DNA of 64,000 bases from Streptomyces tagetis (GTDB taxonomy: Bacteria; Actinomycetota; Actinomycetes; Streptomycetales; Streptomycetaceae). Under the pieces are notes generated by a model that saw nothing but the letters and a program-made list of their open reading frames with translations, had not been told where the DNA came from and searched no databases. Within the stretch, counting starts at the first letter, position 1. The number at the start of each line of letters is the position of its first letter. The DNA lies in contig NZ_JAGPNL010000003.1 of the NCBI RefSeq assembly GCF_018069565.1, positions 496,001-560,000 of the forward strand, read 5' to 3'. The position numbers were made by a program, and so were the translations under genes. Below are positions 56,476-64,000 of the stretch, piece by piece.

Positions 56476-56985
56476 CTACTTCTTGTAGTCCTTCAGGCAG
56501 AGCAGGAAGCTCTTGCCTCGGCCGCTCTCGGTGTAGGTGTACTCGAAGTCCTTGGCCTCGGCCTCGCACTTGCTGGAGGCCAGCGAACTGGACGTGAAGG
56601 AGCCCTCGATCTTGGCGACCACCTCGTACTGGGCCTTCGAGTCCTTGCAGTCGACGACCTCCAGGTCCGGGTCGTTGTCGTTGCTGCTGCCGCGGTGCAT
56701 GCAGTCCCCGACCGCCGCCGTCTTCGCGTCGTCCCGGCTGGCTATGTAACCGCCGACCGCCACACCGACGACGACCACGGCGATGACGATGTTCTTGATC
56801 GTCTTGAAGCTGACCTTGCGACGGGCCGGCTGCGGCGGCACCGGAGCACCCGGCGGGAATCCGGGCTGGCCGGCCTGGTGCGGGAAGCCCGGCTGGCCCG
56901 GGGCGAAGGGGTTCTCCCCCTGGGGCTGCTGAGCCTGCGGCTCGCCCTGCGCGAACGGATTGCCCTGGGACGGCGGAGTGGTCAC
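56476..56985 (-). CDS. LppU/SCO3897-family protein
   Basis: 169 aa from a GTG at 56985 with GAGGGGG upstream. N-terminal 60 residues are Pro/Gln/Gly repeats (QGNPFAQGEPQ, QGENPFAPGQPG). One membrane helix (TIKNIVIAVVVVGVAVGGYI) anchors it. The outer part has four Cys (GDCMHRGSSND, VVDCKDSKAQYEVV, SKCEAEAKDFEYTYTES, FLLCLKDYKK), likely two disulfides. Conserved after cca in Streptomyces. Function unknown. Confidence 0.85.
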   Translation of the reverse strand: MTTPPSQGNPFAQGEPQAQQPQGENPFAPGQPGFPHQAGQPGFPPGAPVPPQPARRKVSFKTIKNIVIAVVVVGVAVGGYIASRDDAKTAAVGDCMHRGSSNDNDPDLEVVDCKDSKAQYEVVAKIEGSFTSSSLASSKCEAEAKDFEYTYTESGRGKSFLLCLKDYKK

Positions 56986-57109
56986 TTGGGGGTCCCCCTC
57001 AAACATGGATGCGTGGCGCGAACATGTCGCGCCGTAAGACCCACGTAAGTTATCCGGCCCCACTGACATCGCCCGTTCCCCAGGCCGCTCTGTGTCATTG
57101 ATGTGACAC

Positions 57110-58372
57110 TTACTGAGGCCCGAACCGTGCCATAACCACCGCAACCGCTCCGTAGACCGCGGCGACCATCGCGATGAGCGGCACGGATCGGCCATCCGGC
57201 GGCAGTATCAGGGCAGCCACCCCCGCGGCCCCGACGAAGGCGACGTTGAACAGCACGTCGTAGACGGAGAAGATCCGGCCACGGAAGGAGTCGTCGACCG
57301 AGGACTGCACGATGGTGTCGGTCGCGATCTTCGAACTCTGGGTCGTCACCCCCAGCACGAACGCCGCGACGAGCACGGGAACGGTGGCGAACGGCAGGCC
57401 GAGCGCGGGCACCAGCACCGCCGCCGCCCCGGCGCACAACGCCATCCAGTGGCCCGGCCCGAAGCGCACCGCCGCCCACGGGGTGATCACCGCCGCCGCG
57501 AAGAAGCCGGCACCCGAGACGCCCAGCGCCAGGCCCAGCAGAGCCAGCCCCTCGTCGGTGGTCGAGGTCAGGGCGTACCGGCACAGCATCAGGAGCATGA
57601 CCAGCAGGGCGCCGTAGCAGAACCGCATCAGCGTCATGGCGGCGAGCGACCAGGCCGCGTCACGGCGCGCGGGCGCGACCAGATGGCGGATGCCGGCGAC
57701 CATGTCGCGTGCGGTGCCGACGAGGGCGGAGGCCAGCCGCGGCGCGGCGGACGCGCGGTCGGGTCCCAGCAGGTCCACCGCGATACGCAGCGAGGCCAGC
57801 GCGCCGCACAGGTACAGGAGGGACCCGAGCAGCACCACGGCGGCGTCCGAGTCGGCGATCACCAGGCGGACGACGAAGGCCAGCCCGCCGCCGGCCGTCG
57901 CGGCGAGGGTCCCGGCGGTCGGGGAGAGGGAGTTGGCGACGACCAGGCGCCGGTCGTCGACCACCCGCGGCAGCGCGGCGGAGAGCCCGGCGAGGACGAA
58001 GCGGTTGACCGCGGTCACGCACAGCGCGGAGACGTAGAAGAGCCAGTCCGGGACGGAGACGACCATGAGCACGGCCGTCACGGAGGCCAGCGCGGCGCGC
58101 AGCAGATTGCCGTAGAGGAAGACCTGGCGCCGGCGCCAGCGGTCCAGCAGGACGCCGGCGAAGGGGCCCACGAGGGAGTACGGCAGCAGGAGCACCGCCA
58201 TCGCGGAGGCGATGGCGGTGGCGGAGGTCTGCCGCTCCGGCGAGAAGACCACGTAGGTGGCGAGCGCCACCTGGTAGACGCCGTCGGCGCCCTGGGAGAG
58301 CAGACGGACGGCGAGCAGCCGCCGGAATCCCTTCAGACGCAGCAGGATGCGCAGGTCACGGACGACGGCCAT
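57110..58372 (-). CDS. MFS transporter
   Basis: 420 aa from the ATG at 58372. About 12 membrane helices. MFS motif A equivalent: GPFAGVLLDRWRRRQVFLYGNLLRA between helices 2 and 3. The second half repeats the pattern with VTTQSSKIATDTIVQSSVDDSFRGRIFSVYDVLFN. Exports a small molecule, identity unknown. Conserved in this neighbourhood. Confidence 0.87.
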   Translation of the reverse strand: MAVVRDLRILLRLKGFRRLLAVRLLSQGADGVYQVALATYVVFSPERQTSATAIASAMAVLLLPYSLVGPFAGVLLDRWRRRQVFLYGNLLRAALASVTAVLMVVSVPDWLFYVSALCVTAVNRFVLAGLSAALPRVVDDRRLVVANSLSPTAGTLAATAGGGLAFVVRLVIADSDAAVVLLGSLLYLCGALASLRIAVDLLGPDRASAAPRLASALVGTARDMVAGIRHLVAPARRDAAWSLAAMTLMRFCYGALLVMLLMLCRYALTSTTDEGLALLGLALGVSGAGFFAAAVITPWAAVRFGPGHWMALCAGAAAVLVPALGLPFATVPVLVAAFVLGVTTQSSKIATDTIVQSSVDDSFRGRIFSVYDVLFNVAFVGAAGVAALILPPDGRSVPLIAMVAAVYGAVAVVMARFGPQ

Positions 58373-58450
58373 GGGGCACAGCCTCACATACCGGAAAGGT
58401 CCCCGGGTCACGCGACCCGGGGACCTCCGCAGGACGGGAGTCGGAGACTC

Positions 58451-59533
58451 TCAGCTCTCGGCCTCGCCCTTGATGAACTTCTCGACGTTCTCGCGGGCCT
58501 CGTCGTCGAAGTACTGGACCGGCGGCGACTTCATGAAGTAGCTCGACGCGGACAGGATCGGGCCGCCGACACCGCGGTCCTTGGCGATCTTCGCGGCGCG
58601 CAGGGCGTCGATGATGACACCGGCGGAGTTCGGGGAGTCCCAGACCTCGAGCTTGTACTCCAGGTTCAGCGGGACGTCACCGAAGGCGCGGCCCTCCAGG
58701 CGCACGTAGGCCCACTTGCGGTCGTCCAGCCAGGCGACGTAGTCGGACGGGCCGATGTGGACGTTCTTCTCGCCCAGCTCCCGGTCGGGGATCTGCGACG
58801 TCACGGCCTGGGTCTTGGAGATCTTCTTGGACTCCAGCCGGTCGCGCTCCAGCATGTTCTTGAAGTCCATGTTGCCGCCGACGTTGAGCTGCATCGTGCG
58901 GTCCAGGATGACGCCCCGGTCCTCGAACAGCTTCGCCATGACGCGGTGCGTGATGGTGGCGCCGACCTGCGACTTGATGTCGTCGCCGACGATCGGCACG
59001 CCCGCCTCGGTGAACTTGTCCGCCCACTCCTTGGTGCCGGCGATGAAGACCGGGAGGGCGTTGACGAAGGCGACCTTGGCGTCGATGGCGCACTGGGCGT
59101 AGAACTTCGCCGCGTCCTCGGAGCCGACGGGCAGGTAGCAGACGAGGACGTCGGCGCGCTGGTCCTTGAGGACCTTGACGATGTCGACCGGCTCCTCGGG
59201 GGACTCCTCGATGGTCTCCTGGTAGTACTTGCCGAGACCGTCGAGGGTGTGGCCGCGCTGGACCTGCACACCGCTGTTCGGCACGTCGCAGATCTTGATG
59301 GTGTTGTTCTCGGAGGCGCCGATGGCGTCCGAGAGGTCGAGGCCGACCTTCTTGGCGTCCACGTCGAAGGCGGCGACGAACTCGATGTCACGGACGTGGT
59401 ACTCGCCGAACTGGACGTGCATCAGGCCCGGGACCTTGGCGGCCGGGTCGGCGTCCTTGTAGTACTCGACGCCCTGCACCAGCGATGCGGCGCAGTTGCC
59501 CACACCGACGATGGCTACGCGAACCGAACCCAT
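58451..59533 (-). CDS. ino1: myo-Inositol-1-phosphate synthase
   Basis: 360 aa from the ATG at 59533. Converts glucose 6-phosphate to inositol 1-phosphate with NAD. Rossmann start [18 protein letters not shown], then [22 protein letters not shown], the substrate region [21 protein letters not shown], and [21 protein letters not shown] with catalytic Lys. Supplies inositol lipids and mycothiol. PadR gene follows upstream in the same direction, suggesting shared control. Confidence 0.94.
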   Translation of the reverse strand: MGSVRVAIVGVGNCAASLVQGVEYYKDADPAAKVPGLMHVQFGEYHVRDIEFVAAFDVDAKKVGLDLSDAIGASENNTIKICDVPNSGVQVQRGHTLDGLGKYYQETIEESPEEPVDIVKVLKDQRADVLVCYLPVGSEDAAKFYAQCAIDAKVAFVNALPVFIAGTKEWADKFTEAGVPIVGDDIKSQVGATITHRVMAKLFEDRGVILDRTMQLNVGGNMDFKNMLERDRLESKKISKTQAVTSQIPDRELGEKNVHIGPSDYVAWLDDRKWAYVRLEGRAFGDVPLNLEYKLEVWDSPNSAGVIIDALRAAKIAKDRGVGGPILSASSYFMKSPPVQYFDDEARENVEKFIKGEAES

Positions 59534-59577
59534 TCCGGTTGCTCCCTGTGTGTACGAGTGAGGCCCTGACTGGGCGC

Positions 59578-60255
59578 TCACGTGGCGGTGTCGCCGGGCG
59601 TATCCGGCCGGGGGTCGTCCCCGGGCCGGGGCAGGTCGCCCGCCGTTCCAGATGTGGTGTCCCCACGAGCGGTCCCCTCGGCGGCGGGACCCCGCAGGTC
59701 CCGCCCCGCCCGCTCGCTCTCGATGAGCTCGTTCAGCCAGCGCACTTCGCGCTCCACGGACTCCATTCCGTGGCGCTGGAGCTCCAGCGTGTAGTCGTCG
59801 AGGCGTTCCCGCGTGCGGACCAGCGAGGCCCGCATCTTCTCCAGCCGCTCCTCCAGCCGGCTGCGGCGGCCTTCGAGTACGCGCATGCGGACGTCCCGCG
59901 ACGTCTGCCCGAAGAACGCGAAACGAGCGGCGAAGGTCTCGTCCTCGTACGCGTCGGGGCCCGTCTGCGAGAGGAGCTGCTCGAAGTGCTCCTTGCCGTC
60001 GGCCGTCAACCGGTAAACGATCTTGGCGCGGCGCCCGGTGAGGGACGCGGCGGCCTCACCGATGTTCCCCGGCTCCTCGATCAACCAGCCGTTGGCGACC
60101 AGCGTCTTGAGGCAGGGGTACAGCGTTCCGTAGCTGAACGCCCGGAACACCCCCAGGGACGTGTTGAGCCGCTTTCGCAGCTCATAGCCGTGCATCGGGG
60201 ATTCGCGGAGCAGGCCGAGTACGGCGAACTCGAGGATGCCGGAGCGCCGGCTCAC
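59578..60255 (-). CDS. PadR-family regulator
   Basis: 225 aa from a GTG at 60255 with AGAGAGGAGG upstream. Winged helix ([54 protein letters not shown]), then a long helical dimer domain ([33 protein letters not shown]). The C-terminus is disordered. A perfect ATGTATCGA/TCGATACAT palindrome overlaps its promoter. It lies 44 nt upstream of ino1, so it may control inositol synthesis. Confidence 0.92.
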   Translation of the reverse strand: MSRRSGILEFAVLGLLRESPMHGYELRKRLNTSLGVFRAFSYGTLYPCLKTLVANGWLIEEPGNIGEAAASLTGRRAKIVYRLTADGKEHFEQLLSQTGPDAYEDETFAARFAFFGQTSRDVRMRVLEGRRSRLEERLEKMRASLVRTRERLDDYTLELQRHGMESVEREVRWLNELIESERAGRDLRGPAAEGTARGDTTSGTAGDLPRPGDDPRPDTPGDTAT

Positions 60256-60651
60256 GGTCGCCTCCTCTCTGCCGCGACCCGTGGTGACGGGTGCCGTGAC
60301 GGGCTCGTTCGGGGTCCTTATACCGATCCGATGTATCGACTCGATACATCTCGACGATAGAACGCGGTCCCCCACGCGACAAGGGGGAGTGGAGTGAACG
60401 GGATCACATCAGGGTTTCATCGCATGCAAGTTGCCGGATTTGAGGCGAACTTCGGAACCCGGGGGTTTTTGCGGTGCGTAGTCTGTCCGCCATGCAAACC
60501 ACTGGGAACCGAGTGACGCCAGGGGACGTCCTCGTCCCCGGTGCGGTACGGGTGAATGCGGAAGGGACCGCATCCGTACTTCGGGGGGACCGGAAACCAG
60601 CCGCCGTTTCCAGGCGCGCAAGGGTGCGCCTGCCCGAGGAGTAGTCGTTCG
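60256..60651. promoter_or_regulatory. padR-pbp divergent region
   Basis: A 396-bp gap with the PadR operator on the left and, near 60478, a weak TAGTCT box toward the PBP gene. A GAGGAG lies 11 nt before the PBP ATG. No small gene seen. Confidence 0.5.
60330..60350. promoter_or_regulatory. PadR operator
   Basis: GATGTATCGA-C-TCGATACATC, perfect 10-bp arms around one base, just upstream of a TATAAG -10 (minus strand, 60317-60322). Matches the known PadR ATGTAT...ATACAT half-sites. Confidence 0.85.
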
Positions 60652-63324
60652 ATGAGCGAGCACCGTCGCAAACCGCCGCAGCCGCAGGGAGGCGGACGTG
60701 CCGCGGCCCGACGCGGCCAGTCCGGTTCGTCCTCCGGTCGCCGTGCGGCACCGCGAGGCGCCACAGGGTCTCCGTCCGGCTCGTACGGTCCGGATGACGA
60801 GCGCCCCTACAGCACCCGCGCCGAGGCCCGGCGTGCGGCGCAACGAAGTGGAGGCGGCCGACGCAGAGCCGCCGAGCCGGGAGGTGGCGGCCGGCGAGCC
60901 GCGCCCGGCGGATCGGGCCGGGGCCGCGCCGCGGCGGCGTCCGGCAGCAAGCGTCTGATCGACTATCCGCGGAGCGACCGGGACGGCTGGCAGCGCTGGA
61001 TGCCCTCCTGGAAGCTGGTCACCGGGCTGTGCCTCACGTTCTTCGGCGGACTGGTGGCCGCCACCGGTCTCGCGTACGCCATGGTCGGCATTCCCGACAT
61101 CGCGAAGACGGCGTCCGCGCAGAACAACGTGTACTACTGGGCGGACGGCAGCCAGATGGTCGCCACCGGCGGTGAGCGCAACCGCCAGGAGGTGGAACTG
61201 TCACGGATTCCCAAGGCGATGCAGAACGCGGTCATCTCCCAGGAGAACCGCAGCTTTTACAGCGACAGCGGCATCGACCCCAAGGGCATCGCCCGAGCCG
61301 TGTTCAACATGGCCCGTGGCGGTGACACACAGGGCGGTTCGACCATCACCCAGCAGTACGTCAAGAACGCGATGCTCGACGACCAGTCGCAGACGCTCTC
61401 CCGCAAGGCCAAGGAGATGCTGGTCTCGGTCAAGGTCGGGGCCAAGGTCAACAAGCGCAAGATCCTTGAGGGCTACCTCAACTCCGCCTACTACGGGCGG
61501 GGTGCCTACGGCATCCAGGCGGCGGCGCGGGCGTACTTCGACAAGGACGCGGACGAGCTGAACGCGGGCGAGTGCGCTCTCCTGGCGGCGGTCCTCAAGG
61601 GCGCCACCTACTACGACCCCGCCGGCGCCACCTCCATCGACCCGGGCGCCACCGAGGAGGCGAACAAGAAGCGGGCGCTGCGGCAGATGCAGGACACCCT
61701 CGACAAGATGGTCGAGTACCAGCACCTGGACCAGGCGGAGCGGGTCAAGTACACCACGCTCCCCAAGGTGCAGAACCCTCGGTCGAACACCCAGCTCACC
61801 GGGCAGATCGGCTACCTCGTCGACCTGGCCAAGGCGTCGCTGATCAAGAACGACGTGATCACGCAGAAGGATCTGGAGACGGGCGGGTACTCGATCTTCA
61901 CGACCTTCGACAAGAAGAAGGTCGACGAGCTCGAGAAGGCGGTCCAGAAGGTCTACAAGGAGAACATCCGGCCCGAGGACCGGCCCGACACCGACACCCA
62001 CGTCCAGTTCGGCGGGGCCTCCGTGGACCCGAAGACGGGTGCCATCGTCGCCATCTACGGCGGTGAGGACGCGACCAAGCACTTCACCAACAACGCCGAC
62101 GTGACCGGTGCCCAGGTCGGTTCGACCTTCAAGCCGTACGTGCTTGCCGCGGCGATGAAGTGGGGGGTGCGGGACCCCGACCTCGGTGAGACCCAGGCTC
62201 AGGACGAGCGCACCGTCGTCTCCCCGAAGAGCCTCTACAGCGGCCAGAACCTCCTCAAGATCAAGAACTACGACGGCACGATCTGGAAGAACGAGAAGGA
62301 CGAGCAGTGGCGCCAGGTCAACGACGGCGACCAGTCGCTCGGTGAGGCGCCGGACTACAAGATCGACCTCCGCGAGGCCATGCGGGAGTCCGTGAACTCC
62401 GCCTTCGTGCAGCTCGGCATGGATGTCGGCCTCGACAAGGTCAAGGAGGCCGCCATCGACTCGGGCCTCCTGAAGGGCAGCCTGACGGGCACGAACTACC
62501 CGTCCTTCTCCATCGGCATCTCGGACCCCAGCGCGATCCGCATGGCGGGCTCCTACGCCACCTTCGCGGCCAGCGGCAAGCAGCGTGAGCCGTTCTCCGT
62601 CACCAAGGTGGTGAAGAAGGGCGAGACGATCTTCACGCACAAGTCCACGAGCAAGGACGCCTTCACCGCCAAGGTCGCGGACAACGTCACGGACGTGCTG
62701 AAGACGGTCGTCGACGAGGGAACCGGCTCCAAGGCCCAGCTCACGGGCCGTGACGTGGCGGGCAAGACGGGTACCACGGACGGCAACAAGTCGGCGTGGT
62801 TCGTCGGCTACACCCCGCAGTTGTCGACCGCGATCAGCATGTTCCGCTATCCGGACGACGAGACCATCAAGAACCGCACGTTCCTGGAGATGTTCGGGAC
62901 CGGCGGTCAGAAGAAGATCCACGGCGCCTCGTTCCCGTCCGAGATCTGGCACGACTACATGGAGAAGGCGCTCAAGGGCGAGAAGGTGGAGAAGTTCCCG
63001 AAGCCGGAGCCGATCGGCGAGGTCATCAACAACGATCCGCCGCCGAGCCCCTCTCCGACGCCGTCCGAGACGGCGGAGCAGAGCCCGTCGCCCTCGGCGG
63101 AGCCCAGCCCCACGACGCCCAGCCCCACGGCGCCCACGCCGAGCAGCACGTGTGGTGTCTTCAACTGGAACTGTGACGACGGAGAGAACCGGGGCGGTGA
63201 CAACGGCGGCAACGACGTCGGTGGCGCCAATGGAGGAGGCCAGTCACCCTCGCCCACGTCCTCGGAGACAGAGGAAGAGAACCCCACCAGAGGACAGGGT
63301 TTCTTCGCCGGCCCGAACGGCTAG
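60652..63324 (+). CDS. Class A penicillin-binding protein
   Basis: 890 aa from the ATG at 60652 with GAGGAG upstream. Basic disordered cytoplasmic tail, membrane helix (LVTGLCLTFFGGLVAATGLAYAMVG), GT51 glycosyltransferase (SQENRSFYSDSGIDPKGIARAVFN, GGSTITQQYVKNAML), then transpeptidase with STFK (Ser 491), SVN (Ser 580) and KTG (Lys 705). The final 110 residues are Ser/Pro/Gly-rich. PonA1-like, as in mycobacteria next to an Rv0051-like gene. Confidence 0.95.
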   Translation: MSEHRRKPPQPQGGGRAAARRGQSGSSSGRRAAPRGATGSPSGSYGPDDERPYSTRAEARRAAQRSGGGRRRAAEPGGGGRRAAPGGSGRGRAAAASGSKRLIDYPRSDRDGWQRWMPSWKLVTGLCLTFFGGLVAATGLAYAMVGIPDIAKTASAQNNVYYWADGSQMVATGGERNRQEVELSRIPKAMQNAVISQENRSFYSDSGIDPKGIARAVFNMARGGDTQGGSTITQQYVKNAMLDDQSQTLSRKAKEMLVSVKVGAKVNKRKILEGYLNSAYYGRGAYGIQAAARAYFDKDADELNAGECALLAAVLKGATYYDPAGATSIDPGATEEANKKRALRQMQDTLDKMVEYQHLDQAERVKYTTLPKVQNPRSNTQLTGQIGYLVDLAKASLIKNDVITQKDLETGGYSIFTTFDKKKVDELEKAVQKVYKENIRPEDRPDTDTHVQFGGASVDPKTGAIVAIYGGEDATKHFTNNADVTGAQVGSTFKPYVLAAAMKWGVRDPDLGETQAQDERTVVSPKSLYSGQNLLKIKNYDGTIWKNEKDEQWRQVNDGDQSLGEAPDYKIDLREAMRESVNSAFVQLGMDVGLDKVKEAAIDSGLLKGSLTGTNYPSFSIGISDPSAIRMAGSYATFAASGKQREPFSVTKVVKKGETIFTHKSTSKDAFTAKVADNVTDVLKTVVDEGTGSKAQLTGRDVAGKTGTTDGNKSAWFVGYTPQLSTAISMFRYPDDETIKNRTFLEMFGTGGQKKIHGASFPSEIWHDYMEKALKGEKVEKFPKPEPIGEVINNDPPPSPSPTPSETAEQSPSPSAEPSPTTPSPTAPTPSSTCGVFNWNCDDGENRGGDNGGNDVGGANGGGQSPSPTSSETEEENPTRGQGFFAGPNG

Positions 63325-63347
63325 CCGGCGATCTGTCCCAGATGGGT

Positions 63348-63361
63348 GTTTCACGTGAAAC
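63348..63361. promoter_or_regulatory. parS: parS site 8, in a 22-bp palindrome
   Basis: Perfect GTTTCACGTGAAAC; palindrome extends to 63344-63365, just after the PBP stop. Confidence 0.95.
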
Positions 63362-63369
63362 ACCCGGAG

Positions 63370-63383
63370 GTTCCACGTGAAAC
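63370..63383. promoter_or_regulatory. parS: parS-like site 9 (one mismatch)
   Basis: GTTCCACGTGAAAC, one base off, exactly 22 bp after site 8. May be a weak second ParB site. Confidence 0.7.
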
Positions 63384-63452
63384 AGGGGCCGCCGCACTCG
63401 CGGGTGCGGCGGCCCCCACTTGTTCCCGGACGTATACGGCAGGATGTGCCCC

Positions 63453-64000
63453 ATGCCCAGTGCAGAAGCGACGCCAGTGAAGGCGCAGCAGCCCGAACCG
63501 GTCCAGCCGACCAGGGACGACGCGGTAGCGGCGGCCGGCAGTGAGCTGATCGGCGGCCCGCTCGGCCGGCGTGTCCTGCCGGCAACGACCTGGTGGACCC
63601 CGGTGCGGGTGATCGCGCTCGTGGCGATCGGCATGTTCGCCCTCGGGCTGGTCCAGAAGGCTCCCTGCTACAACGGGGCGTGGTTCTTCGGAGCCAGCTC
63701 CCAGTACACGCACGCCTGCTACTCGGACATCCCGCACCTGTACCAGGGGCGGGGCTTCATCGACGGCCTCGTGCCCTACTTCGACAAGCTCCCCGGCGAC
63801 ATGGAGTACCTCGAATACCCGGTGCTGACCGGCCTCTTCATGGAGGCGGCGTCCTGGCTCACCCCGGGCGGCGGGACCGTCCAGGCCCAGGAACAGTGGT
63901 ACTGGATGGTCAACGCCGGAATGCTCATGATCTGCGCGATCGTCATCGCCGTCTGCGTGACCCGTACGCACGCCCGGCGCTCCTGGGACGGCCTGCTGAT
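63453..64000 (+). CDS. GT87/DUF2029-type membrane glycosyltransferase, 3' end cut
   Basis: The first 182 codons are visible from the ATG at 63453. After a disordered stretch, a membrane helix (VRVIALVAIGMFALGLVQKAPCYNGAWF), an outer loop (SQYTHACYSDIPHLYQGRGFIDGLVPYFDKLPGDMEYLEYPVLTGLFMEAASWL) and a second helix (MVNAGMLMICAIVIAVCVT). The DIPxLY and EYPVLTG motifs are those of the Rv0051-like family of C-type mannosyl- or arabinosyl-transferases. Runs off the right edge. Paired with the PBP as in mycobacteria. Confidence 0.85.
   Translation, partial: MPSAEATPVKAQQPEPVQPTRDDAVAAAGSELIGGPLGRRVLPATTWWTPVRVIALVAIGMFALGLVQKAPCYNGAWFFGASSQYTHACYSDIPHLYQGRGFIDGLVPYFDKLPGDMEYLEYPVLTGLFMEAASWLTPGGGTVQAQEQWYWMVNAGMLMICAIVIAVCVTRTHARRSWDGLL

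Overview
The window is very GC-rich (about 70%) and its right 40 kb is a textbook Streptomyces origin-of-replication region. It carries DUF3566-gyrA-gyrB-DUF721-recF-gnd-dnaN-oriC-dnaA-rpmH-rnpA-yidD-yidC-jag-rsmG-parA-parB, then trxA/trxB, sigM with its anti-sigma factor, a murJ cluster, cca, an LppU/SCO3897-type protein, an MFS transporter, inositol-phosphate synthase, a PadR regulator, a class A PBP and the start of a GT87 glycosyltransferase. The long disordered domain in DnaA, the clustered TTGTCCACA-type DnaA boxes, the GTTTCACGTGAAAC parS sites and the SigR-type trxB promoter all fit Streptomyces. I cannot name a species.

Region 1 (1-23.7 kb) is a siphovirus-type prophage arm whose late genes run left to right: lipoprotein fragment, small and large terminase, portal, MuF-type head protein, scaffold, P22-like coat, accessory head proteins, connector and neck proteins, tail tube, tail assembly chaperone with a -1 slippery GGGAAAA, tape measure, LamG-containing minor tail protein, C1q-like tip protein, amidase and two holin-like genes. 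No structural gene is broken. A control region follows: a leftward GntR/UTRA repressor, a divergent four-gene operon behind repeated TGAGTAC operators, and a leftward XRE regulator. No integrase or replication gene lies in the window, so the rest of the element must be to the left.

Region 2 (23.7-24.4 kb) is a structure-rich, gene-free junction ending at the 3' end of tRNA-Ile(GAT), the probable attachment target. The prophage therefore sits about 10 kb from oriC, with its late operon facing the leftward replication fork.

Region 3 (24.4-37.8 kb) holds the leftward topoisomerase, repair and initiation genes and oriC (about 34.4-35.0 kb, at least 16 DnaA-box-like 9-mers). The dnaA and rpmH promoters diverge at 37.4-37.5 kb.

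Region 4 (37.8-64 kb) holds the rightward ribosomal protein/RNase P/insertase/par cluster, then mostly leftward redox, sigma-factor and envelope genes. Eight perfect parS sites plus one with a single mismatch lie between 41.4 and 63.4 kb. Some sit inside genes. Others sit inside long perfect palindromes between genes.

The most unusual items are a prophage protein with about 18-19 tandem 20-residue repeats, a reverse-strand gene inside the head operon sharing a CTAG double stop, the GntR operator module, DnaA boxes in the parA leader, and parS sites nested in terminator-like palindromes.
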